A DNA stretch of 64,000 nucleotides, from contig OZ017795.1 in NCBI GenBank assembly GCA_963969395.1, forward strand, positions 25,525,063-25,589,062, read 5' to 3'. A program made the translations under genes and the position numbers. The notes beneath the pieces were generated by a model. The model was not told the origin of the DNA. It saw only the letters and a program-made list of their open reading frames with translations, and did not search any database. This stretch comes from Pseudoscleropodium purum. Its lineage: Eukaryota > Streptophyta > Bryopsida > Hypnales > Brachytheciaceae. Positions 36,609-47,948 of the stretch are shown piece after piece (the first letter of the stretch is position 1; each line of letters opens with the position of its first letter).

Positions 36609-39010
36609 TAAACCCTAAACCTAATGAAGCAAATTGTTCTTTTTTCAAAATCTCACAGTATAGATGTTTAACCCCTAAAGTTCTTTTCACTAAAAACACT
36701 TCAAAACTGCAAATATCAAGTCTTAGAAGAAAAATACTTTGGGGCATATGTAACTGTAGGATCTTGTAGAGTTGTAGTAAATTAGTTGGAAAAGATGTGG
36801 AAAAAATTTTAGACAAATCCACCATTTGGATTGTAAGATATTAGATATTGAATGTTTCATTTAAGAGGGCTACTCAATTATGTCCATTAATGAACAATTG
36901 GTAGACTAACAAACCTAACTTAGCATGTATTTCAATATTTGTTGCAATTGTTTTAGGAATATTATAACATAACACTATTATAATATTCTTATAAATGATA
37001 TAGTACTAAATCATTTCAAAATCAACAACATTCGAATACAATCTGTCAATCTTGTCTTTCATACTCCTTTAATGATATATATATATATATAAATATATAC
37101 ATACATAAAATATATTAAATAAATCAACATGAACAAATCAATGATTATATATTTCATAGATCTATTCTTCATCAATCAAATAAGAGTGCATGTTCAAATA
37201 TAGACAAAGATGGTTTCTCCATTTGTTCCCAAAAAATAGATAAACAAATAGAGAAAGATATGAAGTGAATGTTACTTGGAGAATTGGAACGAAAGAAATT
37301 GAAGTACTCAATTGCATTTTATTAAATTGGAAAATTGCATGTGGATGGCATGAATTAATCTTTATAGATGCTAAACTCATACGAGTTGCATTTCAACATT
37401 TATGATTTATGCAATTGATTGAATTGAAAGCTCTTATAATTACATTTTCAAATTTTCGATTCAATCATTCAAATTTGCAAGAGTGATTTATGATAGATTT
37501 ATAACTTTAAATGTGAAAGCATTGAATGCCTTTATGCGTTTGTTCATCAATATATTAATTTTAAATAAATAATATATATTTTTTATAACATATGCATAAA
37601 CCATTGCATTAAAAAAACAAAAAACTAAGAGCCAAGCCAAATAGGCTGGTCAAATGAAGAGAACAAGAGAATAAGAGCCCTACGAGACAGAAAACAAAGG
37701 AAAATAAAGAAAATATCAAAAGGATTCAAAGGAAGGAGCAAGATGCATTCTTGCAAGACCGTAGAATACATAATGATTTCAAAATCCAAACACAAATATA
37801 TTTTCTATTTCAATGAGAGCCAAAAATGAACTACCCTGCTCTCAAAGATTGTACAATGTACACGTTATACAAAATGAACATATAACAGAAAGAGTAGAAG
37901 ACATTGTTTATCATGATTGAAAACTGAAATGATTTTTTTTTATGTAGAATATTTTATGAAATGTAACAATATATTTAATTATCATAGTAATTGGTAGAAA
38001 TCTTTGTGCAATACATAGAAACATTTCATTCATGTGGAGTTTTTTCATTTATTTAGGATTAAAATTGAAGTATTATACTCTACAAAGTACAAACCAAAAA
38101 CAATACTATATACCTAAGTTCAAAAGTTTGCAATTGTTTCGTGAATTCATTTTGAAAACTCAAACAAAGAAATATTTTATAATCAATATCTTGTTCATTT
38201 AAATCATTTCAAAATTTGAATTCCGAATTCAATTTCTATTTATAATAGAAATTATGTTTGTCAATTTTTTAGATCTTTAAACAATGAACCCTCTTTTTTA
38301 AAATTAATATTTAAAAACATCTGAAATAAGAATATTGGAATTACCCTTCAAAATAAATATAGCACATGTATAAATGTATAATGTATTCTACTCAACCAAC
38401 TCAAGTAATGAATTTTTCTATGTTTTTAAGGAAAAATATAGCCATACATGATTTGAAAGTTAAAACATTGATTCTTTTTCTTTGTTTTCAAATCTAATCA
38501 AAATTTCATTAAAAAATATGAAAGACTCGATGTTCATTTGAAGATCGTGATGCACTTTTAATGAGAAATCACAACCTTTCATTAAATATCATGAGGTTGA
38601 AATCCATTAAACTATTATTCTAATTATGTATTGGGGCTTTTTTTTTAAATTTCATTTGCTTACAATGAAAATGGAATTGATTATTTCTACAAAACATTTG
38701 ATTTCCTAATGAACTTTAAGAAAATCCCCACCATCTTCAGATCTTCTCAAAACCTATTTAGAGGGATAATATCAGTAAATAATCCAAACATATTCAACTT
38801 AACCATATTCCCCTCATTCGTAAAACAATTTAGGGGAGAAAAGAAAAGGTTTAGGGTAATTAGGGTAATTAGGGTATAGGGTTTAGGGTTTACATTTAAA
38901 AAAAAAAAAATGATAAATCAATTACATTGATCCTCATTTAGCAGTGATTATTAGGCTGTTTTATTTTTGAAATGTTACCGCTCTTTTTGAATAATAATGG
39001 CCTCATAGAA
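36609..39010. other. AT-rich 2.4-kb spacer between the divergent cargo genes
   Basis: Lies between island 3 and island 4. No gene is recognisable. It contains an AT microsatellite (about 37074-37105), a TTAACCCCTAAAG-like piece near 36668 and a telomere-like tract (38850-38892). Confidence 0.5.
38850..38892 (+). repeat. Interstitial telomere-like tract
   Basis: Consists of TTTAGGG units (the plant telomere repeat) mixed with TAATTAGGG variants, about five units in all. It lies inside the 11.5-kb element shortly before GC island 4. It is too short and degenerate to mark a chromosome end. Confidence 0.7.
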
Positions 39011-39295
39011 TGCACCAGTGGACAGCTGGGCGGACGCCGTCGACGGTCAGTGTTTAAGTGGGGCGGTCGGCGTGTTCAAAGCGCGGATGGCGTCAGAAGG
39101 CGGACAGTGCTGACAGTCCGGGTGGACGCGGCGGTCAGATGGGGCGGTCGGTCGGGGCGGTCGGACGGGGCGACGGGCGGACGGCGCATCCGCTGCCGAA
39201 GCGGACGTCGTCGGTCCGCGCGGCGGATGCGAGGTTCGGGGCCGCTTCGCGCGGTCCGGGGCAAGTCCGACGGCGGATGGTTATAAGGGTGGAGT
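39011..39295. promoter_or_regulatory. GC-rich island 4, upstream of the RING gene
   Basis: Dense GGGCGGTCGG and GCGGACG words. It ends 205 bp before the likely start codon of the plus-strand RING gene, the same arrangement as islands 2 and 3 on the other strand. Confidence 0.55.
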
Positions 39296-39499
39296 GACTT
39301 TCATTTCTTCTCACTTCAATTCTCCTTCGGTGCCAAGTTGGATGTGCTACTATTGCTTTATGCGCTAGTTGCTCCTACAGGGTGGAGAGTTGGGGTCCTC
39401 TATCTTTTGTTACTGTGTTGCGGTTGATGCCATCACTTTTGACTATCACGTGAGATTTTTTTATTCACTTCAATTGGTTATTGAATCCAATTGACAATC

Positions 39500-42400
39500 A
39501 TGAACGGCGAAGGTGATCGAAATATGGATGGGGTGACTCCGGGAAGCGAGCCAAGAAAAAGAGCAAAGTAAAGGAGGCTACACATGACTTTCGGCTTGAC
39601 ATTTTAAATGGCCCTACAATTAAAGCAGAGAACGGGTGGGAAGATGAAGATGCGGAGTATTGGACATAAAAAATGTGCAAGACCTATGTTAAAATGTACC
39701 ACATTGACAAGTTGTGGCCTCAGGAATCGCACAAGAGTCATACACGGGATTTTTGTTGTAAACCATGGACTTGCAACAACAAACATTTTGTCCATCGATT
39801 TGAGGAGGTGTGGCGTATTCTATTCGGAAACAAGTGCAGAAGCAAAGGCTATATTAATTATAGCATGGCGTGTATGGTTTACGTTGAACTTATATTAGAG
39901 CGCAAGATCGATTGGAGCACGTTTCCGACAACAGCAGCTTGCCCACTTCTACTTGAAGCCAATCAAAAGGACATTCCCGACTTGTACAATTCAGAGGGAG
40001 AAACAAAAAAAGTATTAAAAAATACTATTGAGGTGAAAACGGATGGTGTGGAGAAAGCCTCAAATGTTGAAGAATTACGGTCTGTACAATCTTCAACAAA
40101 AGCACTCAATGAAAGCTCTTCGAAAAATGTGGGGAAAGATGTGGAGAAAGATGTAGAGGCGTAGGAGGGTGAAGTCTTTTCCACAGCTCCAACGCGTTTG
40201 ACCTTTACACCAAATGTTGCGGCACAAACGCAAACGGAGTTTGTAAACGAAGGCAAGGTTTGCACGGAACGTAGGGAAACTTCGAAAAGTAAAGTAGACG
40301 AAGTCTTGGCGGAGAAAGTGGCAAAGGTTAATGCTACAATTGATAGTCTGATAGCCAATAATTGTTTTGATAGTTTGGTCTACAAATCTTCGTCTATGCA
40401 TCAAAGCATTGAATCTAGTCCAGCGTTAAGTTTAGAAGACAAAGTACATACGCCTCGTGGACAAGGCGTGACGATTGATAATATATCCTCATTATGGAGT
40501 TCCGAGCGTAAAAGGTGGGCGGAGGAGTTTCCGTTTACAGAGGCATTGCCAAGTCCTCTACATTGAACCTTACAAGACTTGTCTAATCCAAAACAATTGG
40601 AAAATCTTTTGAAGCTCTTGGTTCAGTTTGCTAACCTTCATGAAGAAATAGGCGGATCGTCTAATCCCGATGATGGTGCTACTGTTGTTCCAATGAGTCC
40701 ACTTGTAGATCCAAAGAATGTTGCACATATACTTGATACAGCTTTCAAGATGACAATGTCAGCTGAATTTTTAACGAGAGTTGCTCCGACTTTTATGAAT
40801 TTGGCCAAGGAGTTTTATTTCATGGCACCAGAGATGTTGAAAGGTGCTATAACATTTCAGAATCTCACGAAGACTTTCGGACCACTTTTCGAAGAAAGAG
40901 ATGTTCACATACTACAATTGGTGGAATATGAGAAAAAAATTGCTGACCTTGGAGGAGTGAAAGCAAGGTGCAAAGTGTTGGAGTTGAAATTAAAGACTTC
41001 GGAGAGTGAGGTTGAACATTTAAATCAACAATCATCGAGGCAAATGGAGGAGTTGATGAAGATGCGTAAACGGATTGCTGAATTGCAAGGGACCTCCAAA
41101 AATCCAAGTAAGGTTGCAATCTCACCAGTGATTGTACTCGGAGACAGTCAAGAGACTCAAGAGAGTGAAAATAAGCTCTCTCTTTCTTTTGATAAGGCCG
41201 AAGCAAGCGACAACCCTGCCATTGTGAATGTACAAGAAAGCCACGACATGAGCATGTTAAAAGCGACACAACATCCATCAATGGAAAAACTTTCATCCGT
41301 TTACGTGAATGCGGAGACGCAAACGGAGAGTTGTGACTTTGAAGAGTTGAAGCATAAATTGGAGGAGGCAATTGTAGCAAAATGAATTGTTGAATCCAAG
41401 TTGAATCGATTGCAATTGTGCTTGAATTTGGAGAAGTTTATGCCATCTAGCGGCTTGGAGTCTCGATGGTTAGCATGGGTACAAAGACTCCAAGATAGAC
41501 CCTTTGTAGTATCTCGAGCAATGGCAGGTCTTCAAACATTTCCAATGAAGTCGAATGAAAATTGCGATGCCATTCAAAGCTCTTTGAGTTGGTTCAAGAC
41601 TATGTTTGACCAACATCCTTCTAAGAGATATACGGAGATCACATGTTGGGGAGATATGGATGCCATGTTTGAGCAGTTAAACCACACAAAGAAGGACCAA
41701 GCTCCACCCATCAATTGAGCCTTGGAAGTAGAGGAAGGATGGGTCCCTTACAACACACTTTCAGCACACATCAATGTGAAAGACAAGCGAGTGGTGCATG
41801 CTTGTGATTCAGCCTCTCCAATCTTGGATGGTTGTTGTAGCCTTTGCCAAGGCCTCTTCGGACCGGAAGGTGCGGTAACCATGGGCCAATGTCGCCACAC
41901 TTTCCATGTCACTTGCATTGTGAAAGCATCACTCATTCATTCGGTGTGTGCCGAGTGTCGTAGTCCATTGAGTGCTAGGTTCTACGAAATGTTTGGTATC
42001 TTGGAAGCTATGCCTCTAGGCCACGAGTACAATCGTTGGAATCTTTCTCTTGATCTAGCGCCGTACAAATTTCAAAATTATCAACATTGGAGGAAGCCAA
42101 TCCGGTGGAATGCAAATGAATAGAGGCATGATTTGTACGAGGAATCTCAGCAACCATTGGATTTGGATGTGTGGATGATTCAAAATAATGAGGTGGAATT
42201 GCGGGTTCAAGGAATCGTAGATGACGCGGCACGTGAAATGTTTTGTCGCAACATGGGGGGACACTGGAGCTTGCAACACGAAAAGTTCTTTCGTTTTCCA
42301 GATAAAAAAGTGGAGAGAGGACTAGAAGACAGTTGGGTGGAGGTGAACCATGGAAAAGAGTTCAATGAGCAATATAAGGCATACGACCACACCCTCGTAG

Positions 42401-42896
42401 GTAGGGCCCTTCTATTGTCGAAGTTGGAAGAGGCTGCAAAAGTTCGTGTTGTCTACGATACAAATGGACAAACAAGCACAGGACATTCATCTGTAGATGT
42501 GGCAGTAGCATTTGATAGGCGCATTAGCAATATCATAGGGCATTGGAAGGCTTTCCTATTGGATGGAGACTGCCTCACAGTATGGCAAGGGAAAGGAGAT
42601 GATGAAGTTGTTCAAGCGATGGTAGATCGTGTGGAGAGCAACTTGAGAACCTTGAAGGCAGACGAAGCCGATTTATCACCGAAAAGAAAACAAAAAGGAA
42701 GCGTGAAGAGGACGATGACTTCTCTCTAGAAACCAAGAAACAATTTCATAAGGTGGACATCGAAGTTCAATCTGGAGGGCGAATAGTCCATCCAAGTCAA
42801 CAACGGTCAACTCGTCAATCATCTGCTAAACTCCTCGATACAACAGATTTTCCTTTTGTTTTGGAAGAAGGTAGTGGTCCATCCGGTGGAAAGTAG
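39500..42896 (+). pseudogene. Long coiled-coil and RING-H2 gene, broken by stops and frameshifts
   Basis: About 1,130 codons, almost all in one frame, interrupted by stops at 39667, 40162, 40564, 41383, 41716 and 42121. Each stop could come from CAA, CAG or CGA by one C-to-T change. An ATG at 39500 lies in another frame (shift near 39535), and a one-base shift in the A-rich tract near 42690 leads into the terminal frame ending at 42896. Domains in order: a module shared with the SYG-repeat gene (39634-39717), a cysteine-containing segment, repeated TQTE-type motifs, a coiled coil (about 40910-41095), and a RING-H2 finger (41834-41958). The finger has CSLC, then C.H..H..C and CAEC, typical of E3 ubiquitin ligases. 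The C-terminal part (RHDLYEESQQ onward) is unfamiliar. I do not recognise the whole protein. It is cargo of the 11.5-kb element. Confidence 0.72.
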
Positions 42897-43194
42897 GATT
42901 TGAGGAGAATTTTGTTTTTTAAAAACAATGGTCCTTTCATTGTTTAAAAACAAAAAAGAATGTGAAAGATTTAGATCTTAAAATGATCGTATAGAATTCA
43001 ATAGTGATATTGGAACTATGTTTTCATGTATTTTGTTTATACATATATATTTATATATAAAGATGCTATATTTTCATTTGCGTATAAAAATATTTTTATA
43101 TGTACATCTTATTTTACGTGGATGCATTCATTTTTGATTGTGTAACATTCAAATTACATAACAATATAAAATTTTCTAATGACTAATGGCAATG

Positions 43195-43350
43195 CAAAGT
43201 CCGCCCTGTCCGCCCTGTCTGGTCTGTACGCCCGACCGCCCCGCCCCGTGCGTTCGCCTTCCGATGGCGAGAGGGACGCTGCGTCCGCTAGCGTCCATGC
43301 GTCCGAACGTCCGGAAAACGGACGCTATTTCGGGGCGGACGTTGAGATTC
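43195..43350. repeat. GC-rich terminal island 5 (right arm)
   Basis: Complementary in part to island 1: the blocks CGTCCGAACGTCCGG and GGACGCTGCGTCC match the left arm reversed. It ends 10 bp before GTCAACCCTG. Confidence 0.65.
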
Positions 43351-43360
43351 GTCAACCCTG

Positions 43361-43368
43361 CATCAATC
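43361..43368. repeat. Target-site duplication, right, of the 11.5-kb element
   Basis: CATCAATC, identical to 31862-31869, directly following GTCAACCCTG. Confidence 0.85.
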
Positions 43369-46063
43369 TAACCATCAATGTGTGGCAAATGACAAGGTAT
43401 GCAATTGCTCATATAGTCCTTCTAGACCTTGCCATCACGACCCTCCAAGAGTAACATTTTTTATCTAAGTATCTAATAATATGCCCCACTTGTAGAATAA
43501 TATGCTCCACTAGCACATCCAATGTCATAGGCACCATCTATTGCAAGTAGACATAAACCTTAGTTATAAAACAACTCACTTGAGGCTATAGCCTCTTCTA
43601 TAAATAGTAGTATAATGCAAGATGTCTCCATACTATACAATAGAAAGTTTCACCAATACCATGCGCATGACCTTTCAATACAACTCTACTCTCTTCTTGT
43701 TGATACATGTCTAAATGTCCATACCATCCATGTTAACCACCATAATGTCTACTTCTTGTCTTTTATAAACTTGGATGTCATCCATATAAGAGATAATGAA
43801 GTACAAAAAGAAGCAAGAGATGCTTGTATATTGACCAAATAATCTATGGCTATCCAAGGCAACTACAAGTCCCAATCTCTATGATACCCTATTTTCAAAC
43901 AATACTTCCAAAATCCCTTCTTGACAGTTTGCACCATGTGCTTTGCCAAATCATTTGCCTCAAAGTGATCTTGTCATGTATTATGGTGATCATTCATTAC
44001 TTGTTTACACAAACCTTCAAACACACTAAAAACTCATGTCCTTGGTCTATCAATCCCCTAGTTGAACTTCTAAAGCAACTCAATATTCAATCCAAAAAAA
44101 AAAGTAGTTCTATAGTACCAAAAAACTAAATTAAGGATATTCAAATCTAAAAACCTATTATAGCAAGTTGCCAAAAATCTTTTCTTTGAATACTAATATC
44201 TTATATTCTACATAGTCAAAGAGTCTAAAAAAATTTCTACACATTCTCATGCAAGTCTAATTCAAGATTATATGGTTGAATATACATATGAATATGGAAA
44301 AAAAAATAGATTTGTTTCATTACAACTCTTTGCACTAGAAATGGTAGTAGCCATGAACCTCTAAATCATTTAACTCTTAAGTGCCTAAGCCTTTTCAAAT
44401 GTGTTTTTTCTATGAAAAAAGAGAATGGACTTATAATTAATCCTAATGAAGCAAATTTTTTTTTTCAAAGTTTTATCATATAATGTTTAAAGGCTTTAAT
44501 TTTTAGTGTACATGAATATTTTGAATTGAAATTGCTTAGGATTTGTAAGATTTTAACAAGAAAAATGTATAAATGCTATTTTGAATATGATGACCCTTCG
44601 CATAATGTTTGAGAAATTCACACATAAGATTTTTTGAGGATTAGAGGTAACATGAACAACTAGAAATTATATCAGTATACTAAATTATACTTCCACTAAC
44701 CTTAAGTTCAAATGAAGAGTTATCAAACTCAAATATTACACAATCCACCTTCCAATATTTTTGAAATGCAATTTTTTTATTAAATAGAAGTCATAAATAA
44801 CTCCAAATCAACAATTGGGTGTTTAAATTTTCAGTGGTGAAAATGATGAACATACTTTACTTTTTCTATTGGGACCATTTTCATTTTTCAAAGCAAATTG
44901 ATAAGTATGATTTAAAAAATCTCAAATCAAGTGAACTTTGTAAGCTTTTCATAGTACAAGGAAATGAAGTAAAATTGGCAAGCTTTACACTTTCACTAAT
45001 GATACATATATGCCTTTGAGGACTTGTCAAAAATCAAATATTTACGTTTTTTATTAAAAAATAAGAGCTTCCAATAGCTAATTTTCATTATTGCCTACAA
45101 TATTTTAAAATGGTCAAAGGAATTTAATTGCCCCTACTAAAATGAGCCTGAAATTTTGGATCGAACATATATGGCTAGTTAGGCAGTTAGGAGTTAATGT
45201 CCAAAGTTGAAGAGCAAGTCTTTTCTAGCCCTTTCCAAACTTAAGGAAAATTTTGGTCCTTCGAAATTATTAGTCAAACATGTTGTAGGTACTCCAAAAA
45301 ACTCTAATCCTTCTTGAAGGCAAATCCATCATTCAGATTTTATTAGAATAATATGTATGTATTAAAAAATTGGTGTATTAGGTATGTTGGAAAATGACAT
45401 GAGATTTCAATAAAAATGAATTCCACCCAAAAAATTGTGTTCATCTAAACAAAACTCATTAATAAATTGAAGGAAGTATTTGTTAAAGAAAATAAAGAAT
45501 CACTAATAAATTTGTCATCAAATTGAGAAATGTCAATTCCAAGAGTAAGTGAGAATTTTGTAAAAATTGAAACATGTTCTACACTTTTGTTTTGTTTGAA
45601 AAGTTTAAAATTTGACCTAAGTGAAAAGCTTTTTATATTTCTTATTTGTTGTCATTGTTATCATCGTTTGAAAAACAAAACTCCACATAATTTTCATGAC
45701 TCCATTCATTGATTGAAATAGAAGGACTTACAATTTTTTTCTCTAGATATCAATATGTGGTATTCAATCAAATGAAATTAATTAGCTTAAAAAACACGCA
45801 AAGGTTATTAGATGTCCTCACTACTCTTTAAGATAGAAATTGAAAATAATTATATAACATTTGGAATATATCTATATATTTATTGGAATGGTATAAAATA
45901 CAATTCCATTTATACAATATAACAACCAAAAGATATTCTACAAACTTTTTGCAAAATTCAAAAGTATCAAGTCATTATAACCTACTTGAAATCTACAAAA
46001 TTGAACCTTAGTCCTTTTAGAGTTATGATTATCCCATTGCAAATCCAATTTAGCACAAATATA
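43369..46063. other. AT-rich intergenic DNA, no gene recognised
   Basis: No open frame has a domain. The flank next to the 11.5-kb element (43369-44150) looks like an older decayed repeat, but I cannot name it. A CTTAAGTGCCTAAGCC-like piece occurs near 44378. Confidence 0.5.
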
Positions 46064-46344
46064 TCCATTAGATATCTATATATCTATATCAATATATCTA
46101 TATCAATATATCTATATATCTATATATCTATATCTATATATCTATATATCTATATATCTATATATCTATATATCTATATCTATATATCTATATATCTATA
46201 TCTATACCTATATATCTATATCTCTATATCTCTATATCTCTATATCTCTATATCTCTATATCTCTATATTTCTATATCTATATCTATATCTCTATATTTC
46301 TATATCTATATATCTATATCTATATATATACGTATATATATAAA
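46064..46344. repeat. TATATC/TATCTA minisatellite
   Basis: About 280 bp of ATATCT and ATATATCT units with drift to CTCTATAT in the middle. A 130-codon open frame across it reads as Tyr-Ile-Ser repeats and is not a gene. Confidence 0.95.
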
Positions 46345-46544
46345 TTTTTTTTTAAATTTTTTAAATTTTTTACAATGAGCATTATTTAAATTTGAGAATA
46401 GAGGATTGATTTTGGATATATCTATAATTGGTATTTGAAAATTTATAGTTTCTTCACTGATGGTGTTTAAAAGTTATACTAAGACTAAGATTTTAGAACT
46501 CTCTTTAGTTTAAAGTAACATTCAAAAAATTTAAGACATTGTAA

Positions 46545-47900
46545 GAGCATCAACGGTGCTATTTTGTGAGCATGTGAGCAATGAACAAGGATTATGTGAG
46601 TATTGAGCTCAAAAATTTGAAAAAGCTCTAAATAATTTAATACTATTTCTGAAATACATTCCATCTTAAAATTTTGGTCAAAATTTACTAATTTTTGTAA
46701 ATTTTTGTACCTATTTTACTATGGACTATTACTGTGAACCTATTACTGTGAACCTATTACTGTGAACTTATTACCGTGAACCTATTACTATGGTTATCTA
46801 GAATTCAAATGAAAATTATAATTTTCAGTGTTGTGTTTAAAATATTAGAAGTATACATTATGAAAATGATGAACTCAATTGATGTGAAAGATAAATGGAG
46901 AAGGAAATAATTTTACATAGAATATTGGTTGATGACTATCACATAGTGCTAGGGGCTAATAGGAGACTACTACTAATTTTCTTTTGATGCACTATTGTTG
47001 AACTTGCTTAATTTGCTTAGATTTTAGATAAATTTTTTTTTTGATAAGAATTATTTTTATATATAATGATCTTTGTCACAATGAGTTTTATTTATTTTAT
47101 TTTGGTTGATCACTGTCTTTTAGCATGATGGATCTTTCTAGGGTCAATAGAAGGGTACCAACATTTCTTTTTTGATTTGTAAGTTGGTGAATTTATTTGG
47201 ATTTTAAAAAAAAAAATATGTTCATAGGAATTCATTACATGTGGAAAGAGCTTAGCTGCAGGTAAATGGAGGATACTTGATGTGTTGGTATTTAAATTTG
47301 TTAAGATTTTGGAAGAAAATACTTGGTTGATATGGATTACTTTTGTAAAAAATGAGCTTGATTACACCAAAGTGTTGATTAGTTGATCATTGTTTTTTTG
47401 TAGGCCCTTTTGAGAGTCCAATTCTTCCATCTTTGATTAGATGGTCACTTGGTTAATTCGTTCCTAATTAAGATTTATTTGAAATCAACTGCTCAGATTG
47501 TTCCATTCAAATTTTGATTTTTATAATCTGAGAAGAGTCCTTTGGCACTGAGAAGTATTTCAAAACAAAACCTTCAATTTTGTATTTATTAAACCAAGAG
47601 GTACCGAACAACAAGAGGGGAGTGATTATAAAAATCTAAATTTAAATTAAACATTCTCAATCGATCTCAAACAAATCCTAATTAATCACCAAATTAAAAA
47701 AAAAATCTAGCATAAAGTCCAATGAGTAGCACATCAAGGTTGACTAAGGGACCACGATAATAGGTTCACGGTAATACATCTATATAAATAGGCACTAAAA
47801 TTTACCAAAAATAATAAATTTTGACCACAATTTTAGATGGAATCTCTAAAAAATTATACGCTCATAGGCTCACAAGTCCACACTTTCAAACTAGCAACCC
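46545..47900. mobile_element. Inverted-repeat DNA element, about 1.36 kb, non-autonomous
   Basis: Long inverted arms. Left, about 46655-46800, runs from ATTCCATCTTAAAATTTTGG through CTATTACTGTGAACC. Right, about 47755-47850, is its complement with moderate divergence, including GTATTACCGTGAACC reversed. The outer ends GAGCATCAACGGTGCTA (left) and CTAGCAACCC (right) are bordered by TAA on both sides (46542-46544 and 47901-47903), compatible with a PIF/Tourist-type insertion. The middle has no supported ORF. The boundaries are less certain than the arms. Confidence 0.6.
46725..46791 (+). repeat. 14-bp tandem repeat, about five units
   Basis: CTATTACTGTGAAC repeated with small changes inside the left arm of the surrounding inverted-repeat element. 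A single reversed unit is found in the right arm (about 47758-47775). Confidence 0.85.
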
Positions 47901-47948
47901 TAATAAAAGCGTGAACCATATTGAAATGTTCATTAGGTCGATTCTAGG

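Larger units (their letters stand above)
31870..43360. mobile_element. Giant hAT-ended element (11.49 kb) carrying kinase, SYG-repeat and RING genes
   Basis: The ends are CAGGGTTGAC (31870-31879) and GTCAACCCTG (43351-43360), flanked by identical 8-bp duplications CATCAATC (31862-31869 and 43361-43368). An 8-bp duplication plus CAGGG termini is the signature of hAT transposons. Inside the ends, both arms have CGTCCGGACGTTCGG-like GC-rich sequence. No hAT transposase or hATC dimerisation motif was found; the three genes inside encode other things. Two of them point left and one points right. Either this is a non-autonomous hAT element that gathered genes, or the genes belong to an undescribed type of element with hAT-like ends. 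Two genes are broken by stops, so this copy is ageing. Confidence 0.82.

Noticed and set aside
31870..43360. Mutator-type element with a 9-bp duplication GCATCAATC
   Set aside because: The left flank does read GCATCAATC, but on the right the G belongs to the terminal GTCAACCCTG; the symmetrical solution is an 8-bp duplication with CAGGG ends, which fits hAT.
45986..46378. 130-codon open frame of Tyr-Ile-Ser repeats
   Set aside because: It is the translation of a TATATC minisatellite and has no other coding features.
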